Positions 48,395-57,145 of a stretch of 64,000 nucleotides of DNA are shown here, in pieces (positions within the stretch are counted from its first letter, which is position 1; every line of letters starts with the position of its first letter). Under the pieces are notes generated by a model that saw nothing but the letters and a program-made list of their open reading frames with translations, ran no database searches and had not been told where the DNA came from. Source of the DNA: Clostridium yunnanense (GTDB lineage: Bacteria; Bacillota; Clostridia; Clostridiales; Clostridiaceae); NCBI RefSeq assembly GCF_016595795.1, contig NZ_JAENHN010000045.1, forward strand, positions 1 to 64,000, written 5' to 3'. The position numbers and the translations under genes were made by a program.

Positions 48395-48778
48395 CTACTT
48401 ACTTACTGATATTTTCTTATCCTCATTGGCTTTATTAAATGTGGGCAACATCTTTTTCCCCCACTGATTTATAATTACTAAAGCAGGCAAAAGTTCATAG
48501 CAAGCTTCTGTCAAAGAGTATTCCACGTGTGGAGGAATTTTGTTATATTCTATCCTTTTTACGAGCCCATATTCTTCTAGTGCTTGCAATGAACGAGTAA
48601 GCATAATATTAGTGATTCCTGGTATTTTTCGCTTAAGTTCATTATATCTGATGCTTTTTTCAGCAGAAATCACCCATATTATAGGTAATCTCCATTTCCC
48701 ACCTATGATTTCAAGCGCTTGAAGAACTGGGCACTCCTCATGATCTACAACTGATATTTCTTTTAAACAATCCTTCAT
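48395..48778 (-). CDS. HxlR family transcriptional regulator
   Basis: A 127-residue winged-helix protein of the HxlR type: ECPVLQALEIIGGKWRLPII, IRYNELKRKIPGITNIMLTRSLQALEEYGLVKR and PPHVEYSLTE. Start ATG at 48778 with AGGGGTGG upstream; the longer frame has no RBS of its own. It diverges from the Old Yellow Enzyme gene, a common pairing in which HxlR proteins respond to quinones or electrophiles. Confidence 0.92.
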   Translation of the reverse strand: MKDCLKEISVVDHEECPVLQALEIIGGKWRLPIIWVISAEKSIRYNELKRKIPGITNIMLTRSLQALEEYGLVKRIEYNKIPPHVEYSLTEACYELLPALVIINQWGKKMLPTFNKANEDKKISVSK

Positions 48779-48809
48779 AGTTACCACCCCTAAGCTAAGG
48801 CACAAAAAT

Positions 48810-48821
48810 GTGCGTACTTGT
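48810..48821 (-). promoter_or_regulatory. possible HxlR operator, site 1
   Basis: ACAAGTACGCAC (read on the HxlR strand) occurs 32 bp before this HxlR start and again 54 bp before the other HxlR gene (63090-63101), in the same orientation. Confidence 0.45.
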
Positions 48822-48906
48822 TATTTTGTTCCTTAGTAAAATATAATAGTAGCATATCAAATAATATATTAACTGTAAATGAATAGTTAGATAGGAGTGT
48901 GGATTA

Positions 48907-49968
48907 ATGACTAAGTTATTCTCAGAGTTTAGTATTAAAGACGTAAAACTAAAGAATCGTATTGCTGTTCCTCCAATGGTTATTGGACTAGCAGAAGATG
49001 GATATGTAACCTCAGGAAATATAGAACGCTATAGAGAATTAGCTAATGGTGGCGCAGGACTAATAATTCAAGAAGCTACTTGTGTTAACATAGATGGCAG
49101 ACTAATGGAAAAACAACTTGGAATCTGGAAAGATGAACAAATTGAAGGACTAAAAGAAATTGTTAATGCAGTTCATGAAGAAGGAAGTAAAATATTTATC
49201 CAAATTCATCATGCAGGAGTAACCTCAATATCAGAAAATCCTATATGTCCAAGTGCCTGCGAATATAAAGGACCTTTTAGAACTGTTATAGGCCGTGAAA
49301 TGACTACAGAAGATATAAAATCTATTCAAAAGGATTTCATTGAAGCTGCAGCAAGAGCTTATAAAGCTGGATACGATGGTATTGAACTTCACGGTTGTCA
49401 TGGCTACTTAATAAGCCAGTTCTTAAATAAAAATGTGAATAAGAGAACTGACGAATATGGTATCAATCCTGAAAAGTTTGTACTAGAAATCATAAATGGA
49501 ATCAGAAATGTTACTCCAAAAGAATTTGTTATTGGAATTCGTTTAGCAGGTTTCGAACCAGCTCTAGAAGACGGATTACACTACGCTAAAATTCTAGATG
49601 CTAACGGAATAGACTTCCTTGATGTTTCTTTCGGATTTATGAGCGAGCAGATTGTAAATATAGCTGAAGGATATAAATATGCTCATACGGTATATGCTGC
49701 AGAGAAAATAAAAGAAGTGGTTTCAGTTCCAGTTTTCGCAGTTAATAGCATTAAGTCTCCTGCTCTAGCTGAAGATATACTTAATGAAACTAATGTTGAT
49801 ATAATAGATATCGGTAGAGGTGTGCTTATAAACCCTAACTGGGCAAATGACGCTAAAGAAGGAAACGATACTGGAGCTTGTTTGAGCTGTGCAAAATGCA
49901 AGTATTTTGGCCAGTCTCAAGTTTGTCCTGGAAAAGTTCTATTCGATAGAAATAAAGAACAAAAATAA
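48907..49968 (+). CDS. NADH:flavin oxidoreductase, Old Yellow Enzyme family
   Basis: A 353-residue TIM-barrel flavoenzyme. FMN-binding and catalytic features include LKNRIAVPPMV, IHHAGV, the substrate-binding pair in GIELHGCHGYLISQFLN, and FAVNSIK. It ends with a cysteine-rich tail CLSCAKCKYFGQSQVCPGK, reminiscent of the iron-sulfur binding part of 2-enoate reductases, but the FAD/NAD domain is absent. It reduces activated C=C bonds or detoxifies electrophiles. RBS AGGAG. Confidence 0.92.
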   Translation: MTKLFSEFSIKDVKLKNRIAVPPMVIGLAEDGYVTSGNIERYRELANGGAGLIIQEATCVNIDGRLMEKQLGIWKDEQIEGLKEIVNAVHEEGSKIFIQIHHAGVTSISENPICPSACEYKGPFRTVIGREMTTEDIKSIQKDFIEAAARAYKAGYDGIELHGCHGYLISQFLNKNVNKRTDEYGINPEKFVLEIINGIRNVTPKEFVIGIRLAGFEPALEDGLHYAKILDANGIDFLDVSFGFMSEQIVNIAEGYKYAHTVYAAEKIKEVVSVPVFAVNSIKSPALAEDILNETNVDIIDIGRGVLINPNWANDAKEGNDTGACLSCAKCKYFGQSQVCPGKVLFDRNKEQK

Positions 49969-49981
49969 TACAATTAATTTT

Positions 49982-50012
49982 AAAAGCTCTGCTTTTTTTA
50001 GCAGAGTTTTTA
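49982..50012 (+). terminator. terminator of the Old Yellow Enzyme gene
   Basis: CTCTGC (49987-49992) and GCAGAG (50001-50006) arms extended by AA/TT, then five T. Confidence 0.8.
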
Positions 50013-50119
50013 GTATGATTGTGTTTATTTTATTTGAAAACCTCAAAATAGACTTATATTCAATTTCATATAATAATTGAATATTATAGTATAGATATAA
50101 TGCTTTCCCAATTACTTGC

Positions 50120-50947
50120 TTATATATAGAAATCTAGTATCTTCGAAATAATAGTTTTATGTCCATCAATATAATCCTTTACCAAATCACCAATTGTCCC
50201 ACTTTTATAGATATCTATGAAATAACACATCCCAATCATACAACCAAATTTTTCATAATAATCTCCAAATTCAGCATCATATATATATAACTCTTGTTTT
50301 TCCTTCTCTACTTCCTGTATAGCTTGCTTTAGTTTTGATAAGCTTTTTGCTTTTACTTCACTTATTCTTACATTATTCCAATCATAACTATTAATATCTT
50401 CACAAAAGGATAATAGGTGTGCTAATCCCTCATTAAATATTAATGAATTAAGCTTCTTTAAATAATCCCCACTTTCATAATCCATATCTATAATTGGCTT
50501 TTCTGCCTGTATACAAATATGTCCACATTCATGGGTAAGTAAGTTTCTAACTAACTGTGTTATATCATATTTGCCTATGTACTTAGCCCAGCAACCCAAA
50601 TCTAAAACTACAACATTATTTCCATCTGGATTCTTAATAACTGTAGCATCGTTAGGCTCAGGCAAGCCAACAATTAAATATACTTCTACACTTTCTAAAA
50701 TTGAGTTCCAACTCTTAAAGAGCTTATCCCAGAGTTCCCTATTAAATGGCTCGAACTGCATCAAACATTGCTTTATTTCATCATATATTCTTTTAATCTT
50801 TTCACTATTTTCTAAATCAGGCTTTACAAAAATATTTTTCCCCTTAAACTCTCCCTTACCAATACTCTTATAAATCCAATGTTCTTTAAACTTTTCTATA
50901 TTATTACCTGCTAAGTAGCAATCAACAATTTCTGTATTCAGTTTCAT
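50120..50947 (-). CDS. putative HExxH metallopeptidase-like protein
   Basis: A 275-residue soluble protein. LVRNLLTHECGHICIQ holds a full HExxH zinc motif (about 140-145), and a downstream NEGLAHLLSF supplies a likely third ligand in the gluzincin style (E-x-x-x-H). No family name can be given. There is no signal peptide, so it is cytoplasmic. RBS GGGGGT; single gene. Confidence 0.7.
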   Translation of the reverse strand: MKLNTEIVDCYLAGNNIEKFKEHWIYKSIGKGEFKGKNIFVKPDLENSEKIKRIYDEIKQCLMQFEPFNRELWDKLFKSWNSILESVEVYLIVGLPEPNDATVIKNPDGNNVVVLDLGCWAKYIGKYDITQLVRNLLTHECGHICIQAEKPIIDMDYESGDYLKKLNSLIFNEGLAHLLSFCEDINSYDWNNVRISEVKAKSLSKLKQAIQEVEKEKQELYIYDAEFGDYYEKFGCMIGMCYFIDIYKSGTIGDLVKDYIDGHKTIISKILDFYI

Positions 50948-51277
50948 TTTTTACCCCCAAAACCAAAATTTCATTAATTTTTCACTAAAATATATATACC
51001 AGTTCCAAATAAGATACTATTAATAGTTAAGTAGATTATTTATGTGATTTTTATAATGGAAATAGAATATCTATTCATCAAATCAGGCAGACCACTTCAA
51101 TCCTTAGACTCAAAATAATACCTAAGTACATATCATACCATTTAATGCAATGAAAAACTATATTTTCCACATAGTTTCGTAGGACAAAACTGCAAAAAAT
51201 ACACTTGTAAATTATTCCAGAAGCTTATATACTATAATAAGATTTACATTTTAGATTCATCGAGGAAATTATATTTA
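50948..51277. other. intergenic, nothing recognised
   Basis: Divergent gap of about 330 bp. No gene or strong structural element seen. Confidence 0.45.
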
Positions 51278-51289
51278 GAGGTGAGTAAA

Positions 51290-51523
51290 ATGAATAAACA
51301 AATACGAATTCTTTTAACTTTCATCATTACTTCTATTGTTACATATCTAATTGTTGGATACATATCAAATAATGTTTTTGTTCAAATTCATTGGGATGAA
51401 AACGCAATGTTTTCCGACAAACTTAGAGAGTATTATATAAGGACTTTTTCTATTAATATTATACCTACCTTAATATTGGCCACTATTTCTACTACATTAT
51501 TTGCAAAAAAAATGAAAAATTAG
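51290..51523 (+). CDS. small two-helix membrane protein
   Basis: A 77-residue protein with two membrane segments (about 6-26 and 56-72) joined by a polar loop. No homology recognised. GAGGTG is seven bases before the ATG at 51290; a longer GTG start overlaps this RBS. A strong terminator follows. Confidence 0.65.
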   Translation: MNKQIRILLTFIITSIVTYLIVGYISNNVFVQIHWDENAMFSDKLREYYIRTFSINIIPTLILATISTTLFAKKMKN

Positions 51524-51536
51524 TCTTAATCATTGA

Positions 51537-51580
51537 AAAGATCCACCTGTTAAGTAAATGCAAAGCCAGGTGGATTTCTT
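51537..51580 (+). terminator. terminator of the small membrane protein gene
   Basis: AAAGATCCACCTG pairs with CAGGTGGATTTCTTT around an 18-base loop. Confidence 0.8.
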
Positions 51581-51695
51581 TATATAAATTTATTCTCTTA
51601 AGTATTCTGAGTTGCTAAATATCATACAGTATCATAATTATAGCATCTGATATATAAATCTAATTTAACTTAACACTTCAATCTCACAAAAGATA

Positions 51696-52373
51696 TTAAC
51701 AATCTACCATTGTCTTTCCTTCACCGCATAAACCTTCAAAGTCTTTTGTAAATGCAGCTACTGCAGCTGTTACAGAGTCCAACTTTACTAAGCCTTCTAT
51801 AACATCTGGAGCTACTGTTGCTGCTCCAACTCCGTATCTTGCAAGTTCTAAAACTTGTTGTGAGTTTTTAAAGCTTGCTGCAAGAACTTCTGTCTTTAAT
51901 CCGTTTTTCTTAAATATATCGTGAATGTCTTTTGCAACCTTCACTCCATCTGCACCTAAATTATCGATTCTATTTACATAAGGTGCTGCGTAGTGAGCGC
52001 CTGCTTTTCCTGCAAGATAAGCCTGCATTTGTGTGTATATAGCTGTTGCTGTTATATTTGCACCTTCAGCTGAAAGGGCTTTTATTGCTTTTAAGCCTTC
52101 TCTTGATACTGGTATCTTAACATAAGTATTCGCACCTAATTCTTTTTGAATTCTATGTGCCTCTTCAATCATGCCTTCTGCATCTAAAGAAACCACTTGA
52201 ACATGTAGTTCTGCCTCTGTTCCTATAAATTCTCTTATAGCCTTTAATACTTCGTAAGGATTTTTACCTTCCTTTGCTAATATTGAAGGATTAGTTGTAA
52301 CCCCTTCTAATGGATAATATTCGTACATTTCCTTAATTTGATCTAAGTTTGCAAAGTCTATTATGAATTTCAT
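51696..52373 (-). CDS. fsa: fructose-6-phosphate aldolase (Fsa)
   Basis: A 225-residue member of the small aldolase family with Schiff-base Lys86 (TYVKIPVS). The specificity positions are of the FSA kind: Gln59 (LHVQVVSLDAEGM) and Tyr in YAAPYVNRIDN, where true transaldolases have Glu and Phe. It would cleave fructose 6-phosphate-like ketoses; in E. coli, FsaA/FsaB have been shown to split 1-deoxyfructose 6-phosphate to glyceraldehyde 3-phosphate and hydroxyacetone. It is the last gene after the glycyl radical enzyme (77-bp gap), which supports that role. RBS GGAGG. Confidence 0.92.
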   Translation of the reverse strand: MKFIIDFANLDQIKEMYEYYPLEGVTTNPSILAKEGKNPYEVLKAIREFIGTEAELHVQVVSLDAEGMIEEAHRIQKELGANTYVKIPVSREGLKAIKALSAEGANITATAIYTQMQAYLAGKAGAHYAAPYVNRIDNLGADGVKVAKDIHDIFKKNGLKTEVLAASFKNSQQVLELARYGVGAATVAPDVIEGLVKLDSVTAAVAAFTKDFEGLCGEGKTMVDC

Positions 52374-52450
52374 ATTCTTATTCCTCCGTTAAATTTATTT
52401 GATGTTACTTAAATATTTTAGGTTGATATTTTCAGAAATTTTAAATTGCA

Positions 52451-54856
52451 TTAAAACTTTTGTTCTGTCCTACTTATTATATCATCTTGAGTAGTCGGAT
52501 CCAAGGTTACAAATTGTGCACAATATCCAGCGACCCTTACAATGATATCTCTATATTCTTCTGGATTTTTTTTAGCTTTCTTTAGGGTTTCAACAGATAT
52601 TATATTAAACTGAATATGCCAGCCCTTTATAGCAATAAAACTCTTTATTAGCATAACAAACTTTTGAAATCCTACTTCATTGTTTATTAGATCTGGAGAG
52701 AACTTTACATTTAATAATTGCCCACCGGTCATTAATATATTAGGAAGCTTTGATACAGTCTTTAGTACTGCAGTTGGTCCTTTAAAGTCTGTGCCTTGAA
52801 CTGGAGAACATCCTTCTGCTGCTGGAGTCCAAGCTTTTCTTCCATCTGGAGTTGCTCCTGTAACACATCCCATTGGAACATTTGACGAGATACCTGAAGT
52901 AGACAATCCGTAATTACCGCCTATTGGACCTTTACCAAATCTAGTGTTCTTGTACTTATTAATTTCTTTAATATAAGTATTATAAACTTCTACAGCTATA
53001 TTATCTGTATAATCTTCATCATTTCCATACTTAGCTATATTCTCTAGAAGCTTTCTAATTCCTTCTCCTTCTTCACCTTCAAAGTTATTATCTAGTACTT
53101 CTATAATCTGTTCTAGTGTAAGAAGCTTATCTTCATAAACCGCTTTTTTCAAAGCTGCAAAGCTGTTAGCTGCATTTGCAAGTCCAACTTGAAGACCTGC
53201 TACTATATCGTAAACAGCTCCCCCTTCTTTTGCAGTTTTGCAGCGTTCAATACAATCGTCAATCAAAGATGAACATAATATATCTGGGAATTCTAAAAGA
53301 TTGGTATCTGCAACTTTATCTGAAACAATAGATAACTTTGTATAATACTCAATATTTTTCTCCCATGCTTTCCACAAGTCCTCATAAGTCTTAAAATCTT
53401 TTAGTGACCCATTACCAGAAAGCATAGTATGTCCTGTTCTCTTATCATAACCATCATTTAAAGTAAGTTCGAAAGCTTTAATTAAATTTAAGAAGGTCAT
53501 TCCAGTACATCTATAGCCCCATTTTCCTGGCACTGCTACTTCCACGCATCCAACCATTGTATAGTTAAAAGCATCCTTATACTCTACACCTTTTGCAAGA
53601 AGTGCTGGAATTATTATCTCATCGTTATGAAGCGCTGGCATTCCAAAGCCTGTAGCTACAACTTCTGCACATTGTCTTATGAATTTTTCAGAAGTGTTAG
53701 TATGAACTCTTGCTGAAAGATTTGGCTGAGTAAGCTTTGCCTCCCCAACACTTTCAAGAATTAAGAAACTTAAATCATTTACGGCATCTGAATAATCAGC
53801 ATTTGAACCACCTATCGTAACGTTTTGGTAAGTTGGATAACCAGCACCATAACCTGAGTGTGAGGTGGATCTTATCTTTAATATAGAGTAAAGCTTTATC
53901 CATAAACATTGTAATAATTCTTTAGCAAAATCTCTCGTAATAATTCCATTCGATATATCATTTTTATAGAAATAATGTAGATACTGATCTGTTCTTCCTA
54001 ATGATGCAGAGTGTCCATTACTTTCTATTTGAATAGCCAAGTGAATAAACCATACCATCTGAACAGCTTCATAGAAACTTGTTGGAGGCTCAGCAGGTAC
54101 TCTTTCACATACTTTCGCAATTTTTAAAAGCTCTGCCTTTCTGCTTTCATCTTTTTCTGATAAGCTTAATTCTTTCGCAAGCTCAGAATATCTTTTCCCA
54201 AAGGCTATTACGCTTTTATTTGTTATAATTATAGCTTCAAGAAATGCTTTTTCTTTTAAAGCATCATTTTCACTTATATCTATTCTTTTAAGTCTATCTT
54301 CTGCTTCCTTTATAACTCCATTAAGACCAAGTTTAATTACTTTTTCAAAGTCTGGAACAATATGACCATCACCTGAAGTCATATTTCCTTCTCCATGTAT
54401 AACCTTAACCTCGAAACCTGTCTTAACTTCTTCAGGTACTACTGCCATACATTTATCTTTTAAAGTCTTGCCCTTCCAGTACTTTGTTATTTCTAAAAGT
54501 TCATCTCTATGCTTTTCTGGAAGATAGAAGTTGTCCCCATCTCTTTTATTAAAATTACCTTTTTCTAAAAGTTCATCTTCTATCCAATCTACTGCATACT
54601 CCGGAAATACTGGAGCAGTTCTTTCTTCACAAGCCTGATTTCCTACTATTAGTTCACCAGCTTTAATATAAATACTCATGTTTTCTAAAATCTTTTCCAC
54701 TGCTTTAGCTCTCTTTATATAAACAGGCTGTGCCTCGTTTTCCTTATATGCTTCAGTTATATACCTTGCTCTTTCTATACATACACTTGGTGTTTGAGAA
54801 AGCACTGATTCTCTAAGCTTCTTAATTCTTTCACTTTGAAGTACAAAATTTTTCAT
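52451..54856 (-). CDS. glycyl radical enzyme, YbiW/PflD type (probable anhydrohexitol-phosphate lyase)
   Basis: An 801-residue glycyl radical enzyme. The radical glycine is Gly777 in VRVAGYCAQF, and the thiyl cysteine is Cys437 in MVGCVEVAV with Glu439. The region after the Cys, PGKWGYRCTGMTF, and SHSGYGAGYPTYQNVTIGG match E. coli YbiW and PflD, not pyruvate formate-lyase, glycerol dehydratase, CutC or HypD. YbiW and PflD are reported to open 1,5-anhydroglucitol and 1,5-anhydromannitol 6-phosphate to 1-deoxyfructose 6-phosphate. Start ATG at 54856 is set by AGGGGG; the upstream in-frame ATG has no RBS. Only 5 bp separate it from the activase. Confidence 0.88.
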   Translation of the reverse strand: MKNFVLQSERIKKLRESVLSQTPSVCIERARYITEAYKENEAQPVYIKRAKAVEKILENMSIYIKAGELIVGNQACEERTAPVFPEYAVDWIEDELLEKGNFNKRDGDNFYLPEKHRDELLEITKYWKGKTLKDKCMAVVPEEVKTGFEVKVIHGEGNMTSGDGHIVPDFEKVIKLGLNGVIKEAEDRLKRIDISENDALKEKAFLEAIIITNKSVIAFGKRYSELAKELSLSEKDESRKAELLKIAKVCERVPAEPPTSFYEAVQMVWFIHLAIQIESNGHSASLGRTDQYLHYFYKNDISNGIITRDFAKELLQCLWIKLYSILKIRSTSHSGYGAGYPTYQNVTIGGSNADYSDAVNDLSFLILESVGEAKLTQPNLSARVHTNTSEKFIRQCAEVVATGFGMPALHNDEIIIPALLAKGVEYKDAFNYTMVGCVEVAVPGKWGYRCTGMTFLNLIKAFELTLNDGYDKRTGHTMLSGNGSLKDFKTYEDLWKAWEKNIEYYTKLSIVSDKVADTNLLEFPDILCSSLIDDCIERCKTAKEGGAVYDIVAGLQVGLANAANSFAALKKAVYEDKLLTLEQIIEVLDNNFEGEEGEGIRKLLENIAKYGNDEDYTDNIAVEVYNTYIKEINKYKNTRFGKGPIGGNYGLSTSGISSNVPMGCVTGATPDGRKAWTPAAEGCSPVQGTDFKGPTAVLKTVSKLPNILMTGGQLLNVKFSPDLINNEVGFQKFVMLIKSFIAIKGWHIQFNIISVETLKKAKKNPEEYRDIIVRVAGYCAQFVTLDPTTQDDIISRTEQKF

Positions 54857-54861
54857 AAATG

Positions 54862-55764
54862 TTATCCCCCTATAATACATTTTATTGACGAATTTTCTAC
54901 AAGCTTCCTTAAGCTTTCTAAATATTCAGGTTCATGCTTTTTTATATCAGTCAATTTATAATCTTTTTTAAGTCTTCTATATTTATCTAATCCTAAGGTG
55001 TGATATGGAAGAATATGAATTTCTCTAATACCGTTAGCTTTAGCTATTTCAACAGTATTTTTAATATTTTCCTCCTCATCATTAAGTCCTGGGATTAAAG
55101 GTATTCTTATAATGATTTCTTTGCCAAGCTTTGATAATTTGTTTAAGTTTTCTTGTATTAAAACATTTCCAACTCCCGTGAGCTCTTTATGAACTCTATC
55201 ATCTGAATGTTTCACATCAAAAAGAATGAGGTCAGTGTAGTCACTTAACTCCTTAAGTTTTTCAAAGCTTCCATAACCAGTAGTCTCTATGGCAGTGTGT
55301 ATGAACTCATCTTTGCAGAGTTTAAATAACTCAATTGCAAAGTCAGCATTCATGAGAACTTCTCCACCAGATACTGTTACTCCACCGCCAGATTGTCTAT
55401 AAAATAAAACATCCTTTAATACTTCCTTAAACACTTCTTCTACTTCCATGTTTTTACCCACAAGTCTAAGAGAGTTTGTAGGGCACACATCTGTACACTT
55501 TCCGCAAGCTATACATCTATTCCTATCTATAACTATAGCTTTTTCATCAGAACTTAAAGCCTCGTAGTCACAGGCATGTATACATTTTTTGCACAAAACA
55601 CAAGTTGAATTATTATAATAAAGTTCATTTTCTCTTTTTTGAGTTTCAGGATTGCTGCACCATAAGCATTTTAGTGGACATCCTTTCAAAAATACAACAG
55701 TTCTAATTCCTGGTCCATCATGAACTGCATAATGTTCAATCTCACACACGGTAGTTTTTATCAT
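54862..55764 (-). CDS. glycyl radical enzyme activase (radical SAM)
   Basis: A 300-residue radical-SAM activating enzyme with the CxxxCxxC motif in FLKGCPLKCLWCSNPE (about 28-43) and two ferredoxin-type clusters, CVLCKKCIHAC and CIACGKCTDVC (about 50-95), as in activases of the non-PFL enzymes. GGGVTVSGGEVLMNADF is the usual GGE motif. It installs the glycyl radical on the protein encoded next. ATG at 55764 follows GAGAGGGGG; a GTG seven codons upstream is part of that region and less likely. Confidence 0.93.
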   Translation of the reverse strand: MIKTTVCEIEHYAVHDGPGIRTVVFLKGCPLKCLWCSNPETQKRENELYYNNSTCVLCKKCIHACDYEALSSDEKAIVIDRNRCIACGKCTDVCPTNSLRLVGKNMEVEEVFKEVLKDVLFYRQSGGGVTVSGGEVLMNADFAIELFKLCKDEFIHTAIETTGYGSFEKLKELSDYTDLILFDVKHSDDRVHKELTGVGNVLIQENLNKLSKLGKEIIIRIPLIPGLNDEEENIKNTVEIAKANGIREIHILPYHTLGLDKYRRLKKDYKLTDIKKHEPEYLESLRKLVENSSIKCIIGG

Positions 55765-55832
55765 AGTAGTAAGTCCCCCTCTCACTGGTCTTTTGGTAAA
55801 AACATAGTTATATTTATTACATTATCATATCT

Positions 55833-56008
55833 TTATCATTTATTATTATTTGTTATTGTTTAACTTCATTTTATATTATCACACTGTAATAGTCAATAAT
55901 ATTTTTGTATAAATATCTTTGCTTATTACCGAACTACAATCGTTTTCTTTTCGTGTATAACTATATTTAGACACCTCTAAAATTTTATTATCATTCATTA
56001 TTGTTTGT
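55833..56008 (-). promoter_or_regulatory. direct repeats upstream of the activase gene
   Basis: A 21-bp sequence beginning TTATCATT and ending TTTGT occurs at 55833-55853 and 55988-56008 with 19 of 21 bases identical. They lie 69 and 224 bp upstream of the activase start. A/T-rich spaced repeats of this kind are typical of DeoR-type sugar regulators; no such regulator gene is in the window. Confidence 0.4.
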
Positions 56009-56070
56009 ATTTACTCATTTTAATGTTATAAATTCTTTTTTCAAAAAGAATTCATAAAAAATAAAAAAAC

Positions 56071-56104
56071 AAACCATCACAATTCAAAAAAATTATGATG
56101 GTTT
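56071..56104 (-). terminator. terminator of the KDG kinase operon
   Basis: AAACCATCA and TGATGGTTT arms, with inner AAT/ATT, and a T run on the minus strand. Confidence 0.8.
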
Positions 56105-56136
56105 ATTAATAACTTCATTCCAAAAATCCTAAATAA

Positions 56137-57141
56137 CTAACGCTCTATTCTACCTATTCCCTTGTCCATTAATCCTTCTATATCTATCCTTGAGACCAGA
56201 TTAGCATCACCATGTATGCTATGTTTCAAAACTGAAGCACAGGTAGCAAATTCTGCTGCATACTTTGGTTCTTTATCATTTAATATGCAGTAAAGCATAC
56301 CTGCAGTTAATGCATCACCACCACCAACTCTATCTACTATATCGTCTATAGTGTGTACCTTTGATGAATAAAGTGTTTTATTAGTATAGTAATTACACTG
56401 AAGTGAATTAACTGACACTGACTGCATTTCTCTAACTGAAGAGAAGATATGTTTTATATTTGGATATCTCTCAGTTATTTCATCATAGTAATACTTTAAT
56501 TTCTCATATTTATCTTTATATTCACAGTTCATGTTCAAAATATTTTCGGCATCTAATATTCCAGCAGACAATATATTAATATAAGGTAGTACCTCGAAGG
56601 TTGCTTTACTTGCTTCTTCTAAACTCCAAAGCTTTGCCCTATAATTAGAATCATAGCTTACTAATATGTTATTTTCTTTGCAGTGTTTTAATATTTCCAA
56701 GGTTAACTTTCTTAATTCTTCTGAAAGAGCTAAGGTTATACCTGAAAAATGAAATACATCTACGTCTTTTAAGGCTGCTTTAATATCTATTTCATGAAAC
56801 TTTATTTTACTAAAAGCCGAATTACTACGATCATATATTACCTTTGAGCTTCTGTTTCCACTTCCTACTTCTAAAAAGTAAATACCTGTTCTATCTTTTC
56901 CCTTAGTAACAAAACTAGTTTCAACTCTATGACTATTTAGATAACTAATTATTGCATCACCTATAGAATCATCTGAAACTTTAGATATATACCTTGAATC
57001 AACACCTAATTTAGATAATGAAATAAGTACATTTGCTTCTCCTCCACCGTAATGAGCATTGAAGGAATTAGAACTAGTAATCATCATACCCTTATTTGTA
57101 GATAATCTCAGCATTATCTCTCCAAAACCAGCTATTCTCAT
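56137..57141 (-). CDS. kdgK: 2-dehydro-3-deoxygluconokinase (PfkB family)
   Basis: A 334-residue PfkB kinase. The N-terminal GGGEANVLISLSKLGVDSRYISKVSDDSIGD and the C-terminal signature DIVDRVGGGDALTAG, with its catalytic Asp, are present. Its four-base spacing from the KDPG aldolase gene and the upstream IlvD/Edd dehydratase mark it as KDG kinase (KDG to KDPG). Confidence 0.9.
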   Translation of the reverse strand: MRIAGFGEIMLRLSTNKGMMITSSNSFNAHYGGGEANVLISLSKLGVDSRYISKVSDDSIGDAIISYLNSHRVETSFVTKGKDRTGIYFLEVGSGNRSSKVIYDRSNSAFSKIKFHEIDIKAALKDVDVFHFSGITLALSEELRKLTLEILKHCKENNILVSYDSNYRAKLWSLEEASKATFEVLPYINILSAGILDAENILNMNCEYKDKYEKLKYYYDEITERYPNIKHIFSSVREMQSVSVNSLQCNYYTNKTLYSSKVHTIDDIVDRVGGGDALTAGMLYCILNDKEPKYAAEFATCASVLKHSIHGDANLVSRIDIEGLMDKGIGRIER

Positions 57142-57145
57142 AAGA

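Noticed and set aside
51696-55764. Reading the glycyl radical enzyme as pyruvate formate-lyase, glycerol dehydratase or hydroxyproline dehydratase
   Set aside because: PFL has adjacent Cys-Cys at the active site, and glycerol dehydratase and HypD have different residues after GCVE; this protein has GCVEVAVPGKWGYRCTG as in YbiW/PflD, and an Fsa partner.
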